From NCBI GenBank assembly GCA_024742285.1, contig JANSYR010000011.1, positions 62,001 through 126,000 on the forward strand: DNA of 64,000 bases, written 5' to 3'. This stretch comes from a bacterium (GTDB lineage: Bacteria > Myxococcota_A > UBA9160 > UBA4427). The notes below the pieces were generated by a model. The model saw only the letters and a list, made by a program, of their open reading frames with translations. It had not been told where the DNA came from and did no database searches. Position numbers and translations under genes: made by a program. Below, one piece after another: positions 29,772 to 39,716 of the stretch. Positions within the stretch are counted from its first letter, which is position 1. Each line of letters begins with the position of its first letter.

Positions 29772-30745
29772 AAGAGGACGACGCCCAGGATGCCCAGCGA
29801 GGCACCGCCCGCGATCCACATGGACCGATCTCCGAAGCGCGTGCCGTCCCGCTCGTTCCGGTCGTCGGGTCCATCGCAGCCCGGGTCATCGGGGAAGTCG
29901 ATCCGGTCGTCGCCGTCGTCGTCCACCTCGTTCGAGCAGGAGGCGCGCGTCCAGCGCATGATCTCCGGGCGGTAGTGGGAAAGGTCGACCACGTAGGTTC
30001 GATCGCCGTAGACGGCGCCGCTCTTGGGTGCGTTCCGCACGCCCGAGACCGAGACCATCAGTCCGAGCAGCTGCCACTCGCCGTCGCGCAGGACGAAGAC
30101 GCCCCCGCCCGAGTCGCCGATCGCCGCCTGGGCCTCGTAGCGCGTCGAGTATTGCGAGTAGGGCTCGTCGAAGCGCATCGAGAACGCGCGGCTCGTCAGG
30201 TTGCCCTGGGCGAGGACCTCGAAGGTGCTGGTGATCCGGTTCGTCGCCCAGCGCTTCTCGCCCTTGGCGGTCCATCGGAAGCTGAACCGGGAGCCGTGTT
30301 CGTCGTCGAACTCGTCGACGCGGGCTCGGCCGCGCCCGAAGCCGATCAGCAGCACGTCCTCGCCGTCCCGCGGTGGCTCCGTGGCGATCGGGACCAGCGG
30401 CCAGTCGGGCAGCGGTGAACCGTCCTCGAGCTCGAAGACCATCGCGTCCGCGGCGGTCCCGTTCGTGTTGAGGATCGTCCGATTCGTCCCGCGCTCCGGC
30501 TCGAAGATCTCGCCATCGAGGAAGATCTCGCCCATGCCGACGTGGCGAGCCGTCAGCGCGTGCCCCTCGCCGAGATAGATCACCGTCGGCCCGTCGTAGC
30601 GGCGCTGGGTGACGTGTTCCCAGTAGGGGAAGTCCGGGGGCGTTTCGGTCGCCGGCTCCGTGTCCGGACTCGCGAAGACGAGCGCCGACGCCGGCGCCGC
30701 CGACAGGACGAGGAGCGAGAGCAGGCCGGCCGCGACGGCGCGCAC
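29726..30745 (-). CDS. Secreted trypsin-like serine protease with C-terminal membrane anchor
   Basis: The 339-residue protein has a signal peptide (VAAGLLSLLVLSAAPASA) and a chymotrypsin-fold domain. The triad is His in LTARHVGMG, Asp in GTAADAMVFE and Ser in AIGDSGGGVFV. After it comes CSNEVDDDGDDRIDFPDDPG, a cysteine-bounded acidic repeat common in Deltaproteobacterial surface proteins. The C-terminal helix WIAGGASLGILGVVLFAV ends in a basic tail, as in MYXO-CTERM-like sorting tails. GTG 30745 is the start, inferred from the signal peptide; the ribosome site is weak. The last three residues come from the tandem repeat. Confidence 0.8.
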   Translation of the reverse strand: MRAVAAGLLSLLVLSAAPASALVFASPDTEPATETPPDFPYWEHVTQRRYDGPTVIYLGEGHALTARHVGMGEIFLDGEIFEPERGTNRTILNTNGTAADAMVFELEDGSPLPDWPLVPIATEPPRDGEDVLLIGFGRGRARVDEFDDEHGSRFSFRWTAKGEKRWATNRITSTFEVLAQGNLTSRAFSMRFDEPYSQYSTRYEAQAAIGDSGGGVFVLRDGEWQLLGLMVSVSGVRNAPKSGAVYGDRTYVVDLSHYRPEIMRWTRASCSNEVDDDGDDRIDFPDDPGCDGPDDRNERDGTRFGDRSMWIAGGASLGILGVVLFAVTRMRRSGGPNSR

Positions 30746-30813
30746 GCGTCGGACTCGGCGCGCGAGGCGGGGCAGGTCGACGCCGGGGCGCGGAGGCTTC
30801 CTGCCGGACGCCG

Positions 30814-32499
30814 TCAGGTCGGGCTGATCCAGGGGGTATCTCCACGCTGGATCAGCGTATCCCGCCCGAAGCGCTCGTCGTCGCGGTCCGGGTGGTCGAG
30901 GTTGTAGTGGAGGCCACGGCTCTCCTTGCGGAAGGCGGCGCTCTGGATGACCAGCTCGGCGACGGTGGCGAGGTTGCGGAGCTCGATCAGCTCCGGGGTC
31001 ACGCGGAAGTTCCAGTAGTACTCGTTGATCTCTTCGCGGAGCATGTCGATCCGGTGCTGGGCACGGGAGAGGCGGCGGTCGCTGCGGACGATGCCGACGT
31101 AGTTCCACATGAAGCGGCGAATCTCGTCCCAGTTCTGGGTGATGACGACCGCCTCGTGGATCGGCGTCGCTTCGCCGTGGGTCCAGGCCGGGACCTCGCC
31201 GACGGGCGGGGTGTCCGGCCGGCGGCGGATCGACTCTTCCGCGGCGGCGTCGGCGTAGACGATCGCTTCGAGCAGCGAGTTGGACGCCAGCCGGTTCGCG
31301 CCGTGGAGGCCCGTCGAAGAGACCTCGCCGGCGGCGAAGAGGTTGGGGAGGTCGCTCTCGGCCTGGTCGTTCGTGCGGACGCCGCCACAGCAGTAGTGCG
31401 CGGCGGGGACGACCGGGATCGGCTCGCGGGTGATGTCGATGCCGTACTTGAGGCAGCGCTCGAAGATCATCGGGAATCGCCCGCGGACGAAGCTCGGATC
31501 CTTGCCGGAGGTGTCGGGCGTGATGTCGAGGACGACGTAGTCGTCGCCGCTTCGCTTGAGCTCGGTATCGATCGCGCGGGCCACCACGTCGCGCGGCGCC
31601 AGGTCCCGCATCTCGTGGTAGTCCTTCATGAAGGGCTCGCCGTCGCGGCGGCACAGGATCCCGCCTTCGCCGCGCACGGCCTCCGTGATCAGGAAGGACT
31701 TGGCCTGCGGGTTGTAGAGGCAGGTCGGGTGGAACTGCATGAACTCCATGTTCGCGAGGGTCGCGCCCGCGCGATACGCCATGGCCATGCCGTCGCCGCT
31801 CGCGACGTCGGGGTTGCTCGTGTAGAGGTAGACCTTGCCCGCGCCGCCGGTGGCGAGCAGCGTGATCGGCGCGGTGTAGGCGTGGACCTCGCCGGTGGAG
31901 GCCTCGAGGACGTAGGCGCCGAGGGCGCGGTTCGCGCCGTTGTGGCCCGCCTTGGTGGCGGTGATCAGGTCGATCGCGCAGTGGTCCTCGAAGAGCGCGA
32001 TCCGCGGGTGGGCGCGGACGCGAGCGAGGAGCGAACGCTCGATCTCGCGGCCGGTCGCGTCCTTGTTGTGGAGGATGCGGCGCTGGGTGTGTCCGCCTTC
32101 GCGGGTCAGGTCGAACTCCGGTCCGCCGGGGCCGGCGGGCTCCCGGGGCGGATCGAACTCGACGCCGTTCTTGCGGAGCGAGGCGATCGCGTCGGGGCCG
32201 CGCTCGACGACGAAGCGGACCGTGTCCTCGTGGCAGAGGCCCGCCCCGGCGTTCATCGTGTCCTCGACGTGGGCGTCGAAAGAATCCTCGGGCGCCTGGA
32301 CGGCGGCGATCCCGCCCTGGGCCCAGTCCGTCGCCGAGTCCGTGGCCTGGCGCTTCGTGATGATGGCGACGTCGCCCACCTCGGCGACCCGGAGCGCGTA
32401 GTGCATCCCGGCGAGCCCCGATCCGATCACCAGGAAGTCGAAGGTGCGCGGGGCGTCGTCGCTCTCGGCCTTCCGGCCCTCTCGGGAAGCGGGGGTCAT
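30814..32499 (-). CDS. nadB: L-aspartate oxidase
   Basis: NadB oxidises L-aspartate to iminoaspartate for quinolinate and NAD synthesis. The 561-residue flavoprotein has the FAD Rossmann motif [30 protein letters not shown], the second FAD stretch [17 protein letters not shown], an active-site region with [10 protein letters not shown], and [17 protein letters not shown] near the end. ATG 32499 begins a 17-residue lead before the Rossmann strand. No nadA or nadC lies nearby. It could share a promoter region with the plus-strand transglycosylase. Confidence 0.94.
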   Translation of the reverse strand: MTPASREGRKAESDDAPRTFDFLVIGSGLAGMHYALRVAEVGDVAIITKRQATDSATDWAQGGIAAVQAPEDSFDAHVEDTMNAGAGLCHEDTVRFVVERGPDAIASLRKNGVEFDPPREPAGPGGPEFDLTREGGHTQRRILHNKDATGREIERSLLARVRAHPRIALFEDHCAIDLITATKAGHNGANRALGAYVLEASTGEVHAYTAPITLLATGGAGKVYLYTSNPDVASGDGMAMAYRAGATLANMEFMQFHPTCLYNPQAKSFLITEAVRGEGGILCRRDGEPFMKDYHEMRDLAPRDVVARAIDTELKRSGDDYVVLDITPDTSGKDPSFVRGRFPMIFERCLKYGIDITREPIPVVPAAHYCCGGVRTNDQAESDLPNLFAAGEVSSTGLHGANRLASNSLLEAIVYADAAAEESIRRRPDTPPVGEVPAWTHGEATPIHEAVVITQNWDEIRRFMWNYVGIVRSDRRLSRAQHRIDMLREEINEYYWNFRVTPELIELRNLATVAELVIQSAAFRKESRGLHYNLDHPDRDDERFGRDTLIQRGDTPWISPT

Positions 32500-32715
32500 G
32501 GAGTCGTCCGGGCTCTCAGGTCGGGCGGGGCCCGGCGGGGTCGGTCGAAGACGGGCGATCGGGGGCGGGCTCAGGTCCCGCCCCGAAGGTTCCGATAGCG
32601 GAAAATACGGAATTCTATCGGGCCCTTGCGGCGCGATCCATCGCGGAGCGCGCAAGGGTTCGGGCCACCCCTTGGGGGCTGTCGGGCCGGCGCGTCCGGC
32701 CGAAGGAGTCTCCGC

Positions 32716-33447
32716 ATGATCCGGGATCCCCGACATCGCCGCCGCAGGACACGAAGCGCGTGTGCGCTCTTCGTGGGCGTCGTGATGGCGGCGTTCGCCG
32801 GGCCGGCGGTCGCGGGCGGCATCTACAGATACATCGACGCCGGCGGCGCGGTCCACTTCAGCGACTCGCCCCGGGACGCCCGCTACGAGCGGATGCGACC
32901 GGTCCACCAGGACGGGATCGTGATCACCCCCCGTCCTCGCGCCATCGTCCCGACCGAGCGCGACTACGACCAGCTGATCGAGCAGAAGGGGCGGCGCTAC
33001 GGCGTCCATCCGGCGCTGGTCAAGGCCGTGATCGCGGCGGAGTCGAATTTCCAGCCCGGCGCGGAGTCCCATGCGGGGGCGCAGGGAATGATGCAGCTGA
33101 TGCCGGCGACCGCGGCGGAGCTCGGCGTCGAGCGCCCCTTCGGCGTGGTCGAGAACATCGACGGCGGCGTCCGCTACCTGCGCGCCATGCTCGACAAGTA
33201 CGGCGACGTGAAACGGGCGCTGGCGGCCTACAACGCCGGCCCCGGGACCGTCGATCGCTACGGCGGCATTCCGCCCTACCGGGAAACCCAGGCTTACGTG
33301 AAGCGGGTCCTGGAGTACTATCGCGGCTACTGGTCCGAGTTCGAGCGATCCACGCGCCTGGCGGCAACGCCGCGCGCCGGAGCCGCGCTGGCGGCGCCGC
33401 GCTCGACCGCCGGACGAACGGGTCGCGTGCCGCTGGGGGGGCGCTAG
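32716..33447 (+). CDS. DUF4124 plus soluble lytic transglycosylase
   Basis: The 243-residue protein has a basic signal peptide ([18 protein letters not shown]) followed by a short DUF4124 motif ([18 protein letters not shown]). An SLT domain follows with the catalytic glutamate at about residue 109 (VIAAESNFQ), the [10 protein letters not shown] motif and [16 protein letters not shown]. It cleaves peptidoglycan glycan strands in the periplasm to give anhydromuramic ends. ATG 32716 has AAGGAG seven bases upstream. The C-terminal 35 residues are basic and disordered. pgsA follows closely. Confidence 0.92.
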   Translation: MIRDPRHRRRRTRSACALFVGVVMAAFAGPAVAGGIYRYIDAGGAVHFSDSPRDARYERMRPVHQDGIVITPRPRAIVPTERDYDQLIEQKGRRYGVHPALVKAVIAAESNFQPGAESHAGAQGMMQLMPATAAELGVERPFGVVENIDGGVRYLRAMLDKYGDVKRALAAYNAGPGTVDRYGGIPPYRETQAYVKRVLEYYRGYWSEFERSTRLAATPRAGAALAAPRSTAGRTGRVPLGGR

Positions 33448-33550
33448 CGCGATGTACGATTCCACCGGACACGAGACGGATTCGGGCGCGCCCTCCGGGC
33501 CGGTCGTGATCCAGTTTCCCGATCGGGGTGTGCGGGCGAGGGGGGACGGC

Positions 33551-34249
33551 ATGAGCACGCAGGAAAGCGGCCTCGACTCCTCGGCGTCGTCCGGGTCCCC
33601 TGAACACGAGCAGGGCGAGGGCGCGGCCGATTCCGGGAACGGGGCCGCGGACGCGCCGCAGCTCGACGCGTCGGGAATGCCCGTCGAGCGCTTCTGGAAC
33701 CTGCCGAACACGGTGACGATGCTGCGGATCGGCGTGGTCCCGGTTCTGCTCTTCCTGCCGATGGCCCTGTCCGAGCCCGCCTCGACCTTCATGGCCTGGG
33801 CCTTCATCATGGCCGCGCTGACCGACTGGCTCGACGGCTACCTGGCTCGCCGCAACGGCGGCAAGGACGTGACGCGGATCGGCAAGCTGCTCGACCCGCT
33901 CGCGGACAAGCTGATCGTCTCGACCGCGCTGATCATGCTGCTCGCCGTCGGACGGATTCCCCTCTGGGGAGCCGCGATGGTCGTCGTGATCGTCGGTCGC
34001 GAGCTGGCCGTGACGGGTCTGCGAGGGATGGCGGGCAGCGCGGGGCACGTCGTGGCGGCCGCCTGGCCCGGCAAGCTCAAGACCGTCGTCCAGAGCAGCG
34101 CCATCGGCGCGCTGCTCTTCCACTACGAGACGATCGGTCTGCCCGCTCACACGGTCGGAATGACACTTCTGGCCGCCGCGACGGCACTCACGTTGTGGTC
34201 GGGTTGGCTGTACTTCTCCGACTATTTCGGGTGGAACCGAGACGCCTGA
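33551..34249 (+). CDS. pgsA: CDP-diacylglycerol-glycerol-3-phosphate 3-phosphatidyltransferase
   Basis: PgsA makes phosphatidylglycerol phosphate from CDP-diacylglycerol in the inner membrane. The CDP-alcohol motif D-G-x2-A-R-x8-G-x3-D-x3-D is complete: DGYLAR, then GKLLDPLAD. The N-terminal membrane stretch [20 protein letters not shown] is typical. ATG 33551 is preferred because GAGGGGGG precedes it. ATG 33452, four bases after the transglycosylase stop, would add 33 residues. Either way the first 40-75 residues are disordered and not part of the family. Confidence 0.92.
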   Translation: MSTQESGLDSSASSGSPEHEQGEGAADSGNGAADAPQLDASGMPVERFWNLPNTVTMLRIGVVPVLLFLPMALSEPASTFMAWAFIMAALTDWLDGYLARRNGGKDVTRIGKLLDPLADKLIVSTALIMLLAVGRIPLWGAAMVVVIVGRELAVTGLRGMAGSAGHVVAAAWPGKLKTVVQSSAIGALLFHYETIGLPAHTVGMTLLAAATALTLWSGWLYFSDYFGWNRDA

Positions 34250-34455
34250 GCGACGTTGCGTCGTTTTGGACGCTCGTTCACGCGGGTGCATCCCTCGGGA
34301 GGGTGGCCCGCAGATCGCAGGCAACCGATCCTCCCGGGCGGTGACGTACCCGGCGTAGACCTCCGGCCGAGGGGGCGTCGGGTCGTTCTGCATCCGACAT
34401 CCTCCGACATTCGCAGATCCCCTCCGAGGCCCCGCCTCGAAAAGGACTCCCCCAG

Positions 34456-35769
34456 ATGAGCAAGCTCCAGGATCTCCGCGCGAAGATCGAGGCCCGCGAG
34501 GCGCGGATCGGCGTGATCGGTCTCGGTTACGTCGGCCTCCCGCTCGCCGTCGAACTCGGCGAAGCCGGCTTCCGCGTGATCGGCTTCGACGTCGATGCGT
34601 CCAAGGTGCGCACCCTCGGCGAGGGGCGCTCCTATATCGGAGACGTCCCGTCCGAGGACCTCCAGGCCCAGATCGACGGCGGCCGCTTCGAAGCGACCGC
34701 CGACTTCACGAAGCTCGCCGACGTCGACGTGATCAACATCTGCGTCCCGACGCCCCTCAACAAGACCCGCGACCCCGACGTCTCCTACATTGCCTCCGCG
34801 GTGGAGGAGATCCGCAAGCACCTCCACGAGGGCCAGCTGATCATCCTCGGCTCGACGACCTATCCCGGCACGACCCACGAGTTCGTGATCCCGATGCTCC
34901 TCGATTCGGGCCTCGAGATCGGCAAGGACTTCTCGATCGCCTTCGCCCCCGAGCGGATCGACCCGGCGAACACGAAGTTCAAGGTGAAGAACGTGCCGAA
35001 GGTCGTCGGCGGCGAGACCGCGTTGTGCACCGATCTCGCCTGCGCGGTCTTCGACACCGTCTTCGACACGACCGTCCCCGTGTCCTCGACGCAATCCGCC
35101 GAGATGGTGAAGCTCCTCGAGAACACCTTCCGCGCGATCAACATCGGCCTCGCCAACGAGGTCGCGCTGATGTGCGAGAAGCTGGGCCTCGACGTCTGGG
35201 AAGTGATCGACGCCGCGGCGACCAAGCCCTACGGCTTCATGAAGTTCACCCCGGGCCCCGGCCTCGGAGGCCACTGCATCCCGGTCGATCCGGCCTACCT
35301 CTCGTGGAAGATGAAGAGCCTGAACTTCCCCGCCCGCTTCATCGAGCTCGCCACGGAAGTGAACTCCGGCATGCCCGACCACGTCGTCGACCGCGTCGCC
35401 GAGATGCTCAACGAAGACCGCCTCGCCGTGAACGGCGCGCGAATCCTGATCCTGGGCGTCGCCTACAAGTCGAGCGTCGACGACATGCGCGAGTCCCCGG
35501 CCCTCGACGTGATCGCGGGCCTCCGCGCCCGCGGCGGCGACATCCGCTACCACGACCCCTTCGTCCCGGAATGCACGATCGACGGCGAGTCCTTCAAATC
35601 GGTCGACCTTACCGACGAGGAGATCAAGACGAGCGACCTGGTCGTCGTCCTCACCGACCACCCGAACGTCGACTACGACCGGGTGGTGAAGGTCGGCCCC
35701 CGCGTCTTCGACACCCGGAACGCGACCAAGGACGTCGCCCGGGATCGGGAGAAGATCAAGAAGCTCTAG
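34456..35769 (+). CDS. Nucleotide-sugar 6-dehydrogenase (UDP-GlcNAc/UDP-GalNAc dehydrogenase type)
   Basis: The 437-residue enzyme belongs to the UDP-glucose/GDP-mannose dehydrogenase family. It shows the NAD motif IGVIGLGYVGLPLAVELGEA, STTYPGTTHEF, a conserved FAPERIDP, and the catalytic cysteine in GPGLGGHCIPVDP. The form with TYPGTT and FAPERIDPA is closest to WbpA/TviB-like dehydrogenases, which make uronic amino sugars for surface polysaccharides. AAAGGA precedes ATG 34456. No other polysaccharide gene lies beside it. It is the last core gene before the tRNA and island. Confidence 0.87.
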   Translation: MSKLQDLRAKIEAREARIGVIGLGYVGLPLAVELGEAGFRVIGFDVDASKVRTLGEGRSYIGDVPSEDLQAQIDGGRFEATADFTKLADVDVINICVPTPLNKTRDPDVSYIASAVEEIRKHLHEGQLIILGSTTYPGTTHEFVIPMLLDSGLEIGKDFSIAFAPERIDPANTKFKVKNVPKVVGGETALCTDLACAVFDTVFDTTVPVSSTQSAEMVKLLENTFRAINIGLANEVALMCEKLGLDVWEVIDAAATKPYGFMKFTPGPGLGGHCIPVDPAYLSWKMKSLNFPARFIELATEVNSGMPDHVVDRVAEMLNEDRLAVNGARILILGVAYKSSVDDMRESPALDVIAGLRARGGDIRYHDPFVPECTIDGESFKSVDLTDEEIKTSDLVVVLTDHPNVDYDRVVKVGPRVFDTRNATKDVARDREKIKKL

Positions 35770-35842
35770 ACGCTGCCCCACGAATCGGTCGGAAAGGCCC
35801 GCAAGTACCTGAAATTGCAGGCTTCGTGCGGCTTTCCGGGGG

Positions 35843-35871
35843 TTGACTCCCGAACCCGATTCGTTTATAAA
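35843..35871 (+). promoter_or_regulatory. Promoter of tRNA-Gly
   Basis: TTGACT (35843-35848) and TATAAA (35866-35871) are separated by the ideal 17 bases, 86 bases before the tRNA. The -10 box also contains the stop codon of the antisense integrase frame. Confidence 0.7.
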
Positions 35872-37211
35872 ATGCGGCCCGTCGCGGTGATCCAGCCACC
35901 GCCTCCCACGCTCCACGCCGGGCGAGGGCCACGACGGCCGACAGATTCAGTGATTACGCACGAGTAGCTCAGCTGGTAGAGCATCACGTTGCCAACGTGA
36001 GGGTCGCCAGTTCGAATCTGGTCTCGTGCTCCATCAAATCGCAAGCGCTTCCGACCATTTACGGCGGGAGCGCTTGCTGCTTTTGGGGGTCTCTGGTCCG
36101 GTTTGGTCCGGCTTTGGTCCGGCGTGGCGTCCGCAAGAAAATCGAGCTCATCCTCCGGCGCGGTCATCAGGTGCGAATAGGTCCGCAGCGTGATCTCCGC
36201 GGAGGCGTGTCCGAGGACCGTCTGAACCCACTTGATCGAGCGGCCCGCGTCGAGTGCCCAGCTCGCGAAGGTGTGCCGGGCGCAATGGAAGTGGAGCTTT
36301 CGCACGCCGTGCTGCTCGTTCGCGGACTTGCGCAGCCGATCGAACCCGCGTGCGAAATTGCGCTCGTCCCATCGCAGGCCCCGCGGTGAGAGGAAGACGT
36401 AGTCGTCTCCCGAGGGATCGCTCGCGCCGTCGCGGAGGTCGCCGAGAACGCGTCGTAGCGGGGCGGAGATCGGTACCTCGCGGGAGCGCCCGCTCTTGGG
36501 TGTCGTGACATGACCACGGACCAGCGCGCGGCGCACCCGAATTTTGTCTGCCCCCACGTCCTCCCAGCGGAGGCCGAGGATCTCGCCGCGCCGCATGCCC
36601 GTGTGGATCGCGCAGGTCAGGGGAGCCAGCAGCAGTGGCTCCTCTTCCCGAGCGACGTTCAGGAGCTCCTTCACCTCGGATCGCGTCCAGGCGTCGATAT
36701 CCCGAGGTTCATGCTCGAACCGTCGTGCGACTCGGGCGACGATTCTCCCGGATCCGAGGGCTGGATTTCGATTCAGCAGCCCTTCCTCCACATGAAGTGC
36801 ACAGACTCGCCGGACGACCGAAAGCGCCGTCTCGACGGTGCGCGGAGCGAGGCCCGATTCGAGCTTGGCATGGGCGAACTCGATCAGATCCTCACGCGAT
36901 AGATTTCTGAGGTCTACAGAACCAAAATGTGGGCTGAGATGGTTTCGGATCAAGCTGCGCGCGTTCGCCTCGGTACTGCGCGCGAGTTCGGGGCCGTGGC
37001 TCGCGAGCCAGCCGTCGAGACATCGATCGAGGGGTAGCGCGCCCTGTCGGAGCCAGGCGCTACGTCCGCTCGAGCGCCGGTTGATCTCCTCGGCCATGGC
37101 GATGGCTTCGGACTCGCTGGCGCATTTCTCGTCGAACTGCTTTCCGTCCGCGTAGACCCGGACGAACCAGCCGCGTCCCGGTCGATGTCTCACTTTCGCG
37201 CTCATTATCAC
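35865..37211 (-). CDS. Tyrosine-type site-specific integrase
   Basis: The 448-residue recombinase has an N-terminal arm-binding region, a SAM-like core-binding domain, and a catalytic domain with Arg in HTGMRRGEILGLRWEDV, HCARHTFASWALD (HxxR), the second His in VLGHASAEITL and the tyrosine in RTYSHL. GTG 37211 is favoured, with AAGGTGG upstream; ATG 37205 is two codons later. The last 50 or so residues are read antisense through tRNA-Gly and into its promoter, so they are set by the integration site. The gene lies four bases after an excisionase-like gene. Confidence 0.93.
   Translation of the reverse strand: MIMSAKVRHRPGRGWFVRVYADGKQFDEKCASESEAIAMAEEINRRSSGRSAWLRQGALPLDRCLDGWLASHGPELARSTEANARSLIRNHLSPHFGSVDLRNLSREDLIEFAHAKLESGLAPRTVETALSVVRRVCALHVEEGLLNRNPALGSGRIVARVARRFEHEPRDIDAWTRSEVKELLNVAREEEPLLLAPLTCAIHTGMRRGEILGLRWEDVGADKIRVRRALVRGHVTTPKSGRSREVPISAPLRRVLGDLRDGASDPSGDDYVFLSPRGLRWDERNFARGFDRLRKSANEQHGVRKLHFHCARHTFASWALDAGRSIKWVQTVLGHASAEITLRTYSHLMTAPEDELDFLADATPDQSRTKPDQRPPKAASAPAVNGRKRLRFDGARDQIRTGDPHVGNVMLYQLSYSCVITESVGRRGPRPAWSVGGGGWITATGRIL
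35958..36033 (+). tRNA. tRNA-Gly(GCC)
   Basis: A complete cloverleaf can be drawn. The acceptor stem GCACGAG pairs with CTCGTGC, the D arm is GCTC/GAGC, and the anticodon stem TCACG/CGTGA carries the loop TTGCCAA with anticodon GCC (35991-35993). The T arm is GCCAG/CTGGT with the loop TTCGAAT. The discriminator base is T and CCA is encoded. The 3' end is the likely integration target of the neighbouring island. Confidence 0.97.
36041..36077 (+). terminator. Inverted repeat and T tract after tRNA-Gly
   Basis: GCAAGCGCT at 36041-36049 and AGCGCTTGC at 36069-36077 form a 9-bp stem with a 19-base loop, followed by TGCTTTT. It begins eight bases after the tRNA and may end its transcript. Three copies of TTGGTCCGG-like sequence follow at about 36095-36123 and could be integrase arm sites. 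Confidence 0.4.
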
Positions 37212-37215
37212 GAAA

Positions 37216-37494
37216 CTACCCCACCTTTCGGATCAGTCGATCCACGCGTGTCTGGACATCCGGACGTTGGTCTGGCTCAGCGTGAGGGTCATCATCGGGA
37301 CCGATCTCTCCGATCCAGACGCGGAAGGCTCGCGTGGGAACCACCCGTACACGTCCAAGCCGCCGGCTCTCAAGACGGCCCGATCGGATCGCCTCTGAAA
37401 CAGTCCTTCGGGAAAGGCCGGAGAGCTCGACGCATTCGTCGATTCGAAGATGGGGGAGCTCCCGCCAGGGGACGTCGTCTCTCTTGATACCCAT
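37216..37494 (-). CDS. Excisionase-like helix-turn-helix protein
   Basis: The 92-residue protein contains a MerR/AlpA-type helix-turn-helix: LRIDECVELSGLSRRTVSEA, then IRSGRLESRRLGRVRVVP, the pattern of excisionase-family DNA-binding domains. It ends four bases before the integrase start, the usual xis-int order. It probably directs excision or regulates the integrase. The C-terminal tail is acidic then basic and without a known domain. Confidence 0.75.
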   Translation of the reverse strand: MGIKRDDVPWRELPHLRIDECVELSGLSRRTVSEAIRSGRLESRRLGRVRVVPTRAFRVWIGEIGPDDDPHAEPDQRPDVQTRVDRLIRKVG

Positions 37495-37553
37495 GAATTC
37501 GATCTCGGTCTTCGGTTCTGATTATGATTCGGGGCTCATCCGAGCCTCAGAAA

Positions 37554-39716
37554 TCAGAACGATTTGCCAGACGAGCGACTGCCGGTCCCGAGGAGGCGCT
37601 CCAACACCTCTCGAAAGTCGACGAGGCGAGCCACTTCGATGGTGATTCCTTGTCGGAGTTCAGCTTCATGCTCCGACTCGACCTTCGCCCTGATCAGCTG
37701 CATGCGAGAAGGGGACTCGACGAGACTCACGATCGTTTCGAATCCGGCGGTTATATCCTTTCGAATGTTCGCCATCTCGTGTCCCGGGCTGGTCTCGACC
37801 TCGCATGCAACTGGTGCGACCGATTCGAGGCGAATCGTTACGTCGACCCGCGCGCCACTCGATTCGTCTTCGATGTCGGACTTGGCCCCCAGTCCGACCG
37901 CGAAATCTCTCAGTGCCGCTACCCACCACATGTGGACCGGGCCTCCCCTCCCAAGTCCGTGTTGTTCGATTCTGACGCCGAGAGAATCAAGAAGCGCGTG
38001 GCCAGCCGGGGTGATCTCGAGCAGAACCCGCGAGCTTCCTCGCGTGCCAGGATTGACGCGGCGTTGTTTGATAAGTCCCTCCGCTTGGAGGCGCGCCCTC
38101 ATGTTGTTCCCCTTCCATGCACTGATGTGTAGACGCTTGTCTCGCGCCGTCGTCGAGTCCACTGGACTCCCTGCTATGGCTTCGAGGTAATCGAGGTCTT
38201 CCTTCTTCAGCGTACGCGGCAGCTGAGGGGGTTGACTCTCCTGGTCGCTAGGATCGGATGCTTCGCTCTGAGTTTTCCTCGGACCGGCCGCGGATTCGCG
38301 CCCGCCCTCGGTCTTCACCTCGACTGGCCTTCCGGGCCAATCCGAGAACTCGGGCGCCGGAACGGTCGGGATGTGATCGAGCGCTGACACGCTTTGGGCG
38401 ACGTCCTCGTCCGTGACGGTCGGTGGTACCTTGACTTCTGGAATCGAAAGAAGCATCGGATGTCGCCATCGACCGTCGGCAGTCTGAACGATGTATCGTC
38501 CCGCTTCCAAGTTGTGCTTCGCCCACTGGATCTGCTCGCGCGAGAGCCCCATGTCGCCGCCGAAACGCACATAGTCGTCGGCGGTCCCAAGCGGCCCGAC
38601 GTATCGCGTCCCCATGTTCGCGCTGAGGCTCTTCGGCAGCCCTATGCCCGTCTGAACGTTTCCGAGCAGTGCCAGGCCGCTCCCGCGGATCAGACCCGCC
38701 TGCTCGATCACCGTCGGGTTCACGATGTCGCCTCCCGACGGTTCGCTGAAGAATCGCTGGCTGTCTTCGAGTGCGATCACGAGCGAAAGCGGGCCGTTTA
38801 CGATTCCCTCATCGATCTTGTCGTTGAAGATCGAAGACAGTGTGGTCTCGAGCATGATTTGCTTCGCGCTCTCCGAGGCATCCTTCATCTCCAAGACGAT
38901 CGAGTGCTCCGCGAAAACCGATGCTGGCCATCCACGCTTCCACGCATTGCGGTGAAACGGGTGAGACTCGACGAGTGAACCGACTCGGTCGAGAACCGCG
39001 TCTCTCGCAGCGGGGTTCTGGCCGCGCTTAGACTCTATTCGAACGAGGGCTTGCTGCAGGCAGGGCCATTCCGTGCGCGGCCCGTCGAAGATGCCGTACT
39101 CGGCGTAGAGCTCATGGATCGTCGTTCTGAAGAGAGCGCGTGCCCTAGACGGGAGTCCAACGCGTGAGGCAAGGATGTCCGAAAACCGCGCGGCGTGGGC
39201 AATGGGATCGCGATCGTCCGACTGAAGCGGATTGAAAGGCCAGGCGCGCGGTGTGAGGACGATGAGCTCTTTCCCGCATCGCGCAAAATACGGGAGCAGA
39301 TGACGGGCCTGCGTCTTGTACATGTCGAGTAACATAAGGGCGACGTTCCGCATCGCCGCCCATTGGAGCGCGTGAAACGCAAGCAGATTGGATTTCCCTG
39401 CTCCCGTATGTCCGGCGATCAGTGTTCCGCGCGTCAAGGAGTCTCGAGGAACACGGATCGGCCGGCCGTCATCCAGGAAGCCGAGAATGAAGTCGCCCTC
39501 AAGAGGAGGGGGAACGCGGAACGGGACTTCCTCCCCGAATTTGGCTTTCATGCGGAGGGGGTGAGTGAGTTCGTAGATCATCTCGATGTCGGATGCGTCG
39601 GCCTCACCGGCGCGCCATACGTCCAATAGGCTCTGCCCGAGATCCGATTCGAACGCTCCGCGTTTCGACCCCCACACGATCTCATCGATCAGATCCTGTC
39701 GATCGCGCCTCGCCAT
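37554..39716 (-). CDS. HerA-type ATPase fused to winged-helix and nuclease-like domains (copy 1)
   Basis: The 720-residue protein has a HerA/TrwB-type P-loop motor: Walker A GHTGAGKSN at about 102-110 and a Walker B-like LSLVIALEDSQRF near 340. A proline- and serine-rich linker follows at about 460-510. After it comes a winged-helix-like region (ARLQAEGLIKQRRVNPG, LLEITPAGHALLDSLG) and a C-terminal domain with RVDVTIRL and ACEVET (623-642), like PD-(D/E)XK nuclease cores. The usual lysine is not obvious, so catalysis is uncertain. ATG 39716 overlaps the stop of the zinc protein by one base. Function could be DNA transfer, processing or defence. Confidence 0.75.
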   Translation of the reverse strand: MARRDRQDLIDEIVWGSKRGAFESDLGQSLLDVWRAGEADASDIEMIYELTHPLRMKAKFGEEVPFRVPPPLEGDFILGFLDDGRPIRVPRDSLTRGTLIAGHTGAGKSNLLAFHALQWAAMRNVALMLLDMYKTQARHLLPYFARCGKELIVLTPRAWPFNPLQSDDRDPIAHAARFSDILASRVGLPSRARALFRTTIHELYAEYGIFDGPRTEWPCLQQALVRIESKRGQNPAARDAVLDRVGSLVESHPFHRNAWKRGWPASVFAEHSIVLEMKDASESAKQIMLETTLSSIFNDKIDEGIVNGPLSLVIALEDSQRFFSEPSGGDIVNPTVIEQAGLIRGSGLALLGNVQTGIGLPKSLSANMGTRYVGPLGTADDYVRFGGDMGLSREQIQWAKHNLEAGRYIVQTADGRWRHPMLLSIPEVKVPPTVTDEDVAQSVSALDHIPTVPAPEFSDWPGRPVEVKTEGGRESAAGPRKTQSEASDPSDQESQPPQLPRTLKKEDLDYLEAIAGSPVDSTTARDKRLHISAWKGNNMRARLQAEGLIKQRRVNPGTRGSSRVLLEITPAGHALLDSLGVRIEQHGLGRGGPVHMWWVAALRDFAVGLGAKSDIEDESSGARVDVTIRLESVAPVACEVETSPGHEMANIRKDITAGFETIVSLVESPSRMQLIRAKVESEHEAELRQGITIEVARLVDFREVLERLLGTGSRSSGKSF

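Noticed and set aside
30892-32598. Plus-strand frame opposite nadB
   Set aside because: It is antisense to the L-aspartate oxidase gene and reads as valine/aspartate-rich GC shadow.
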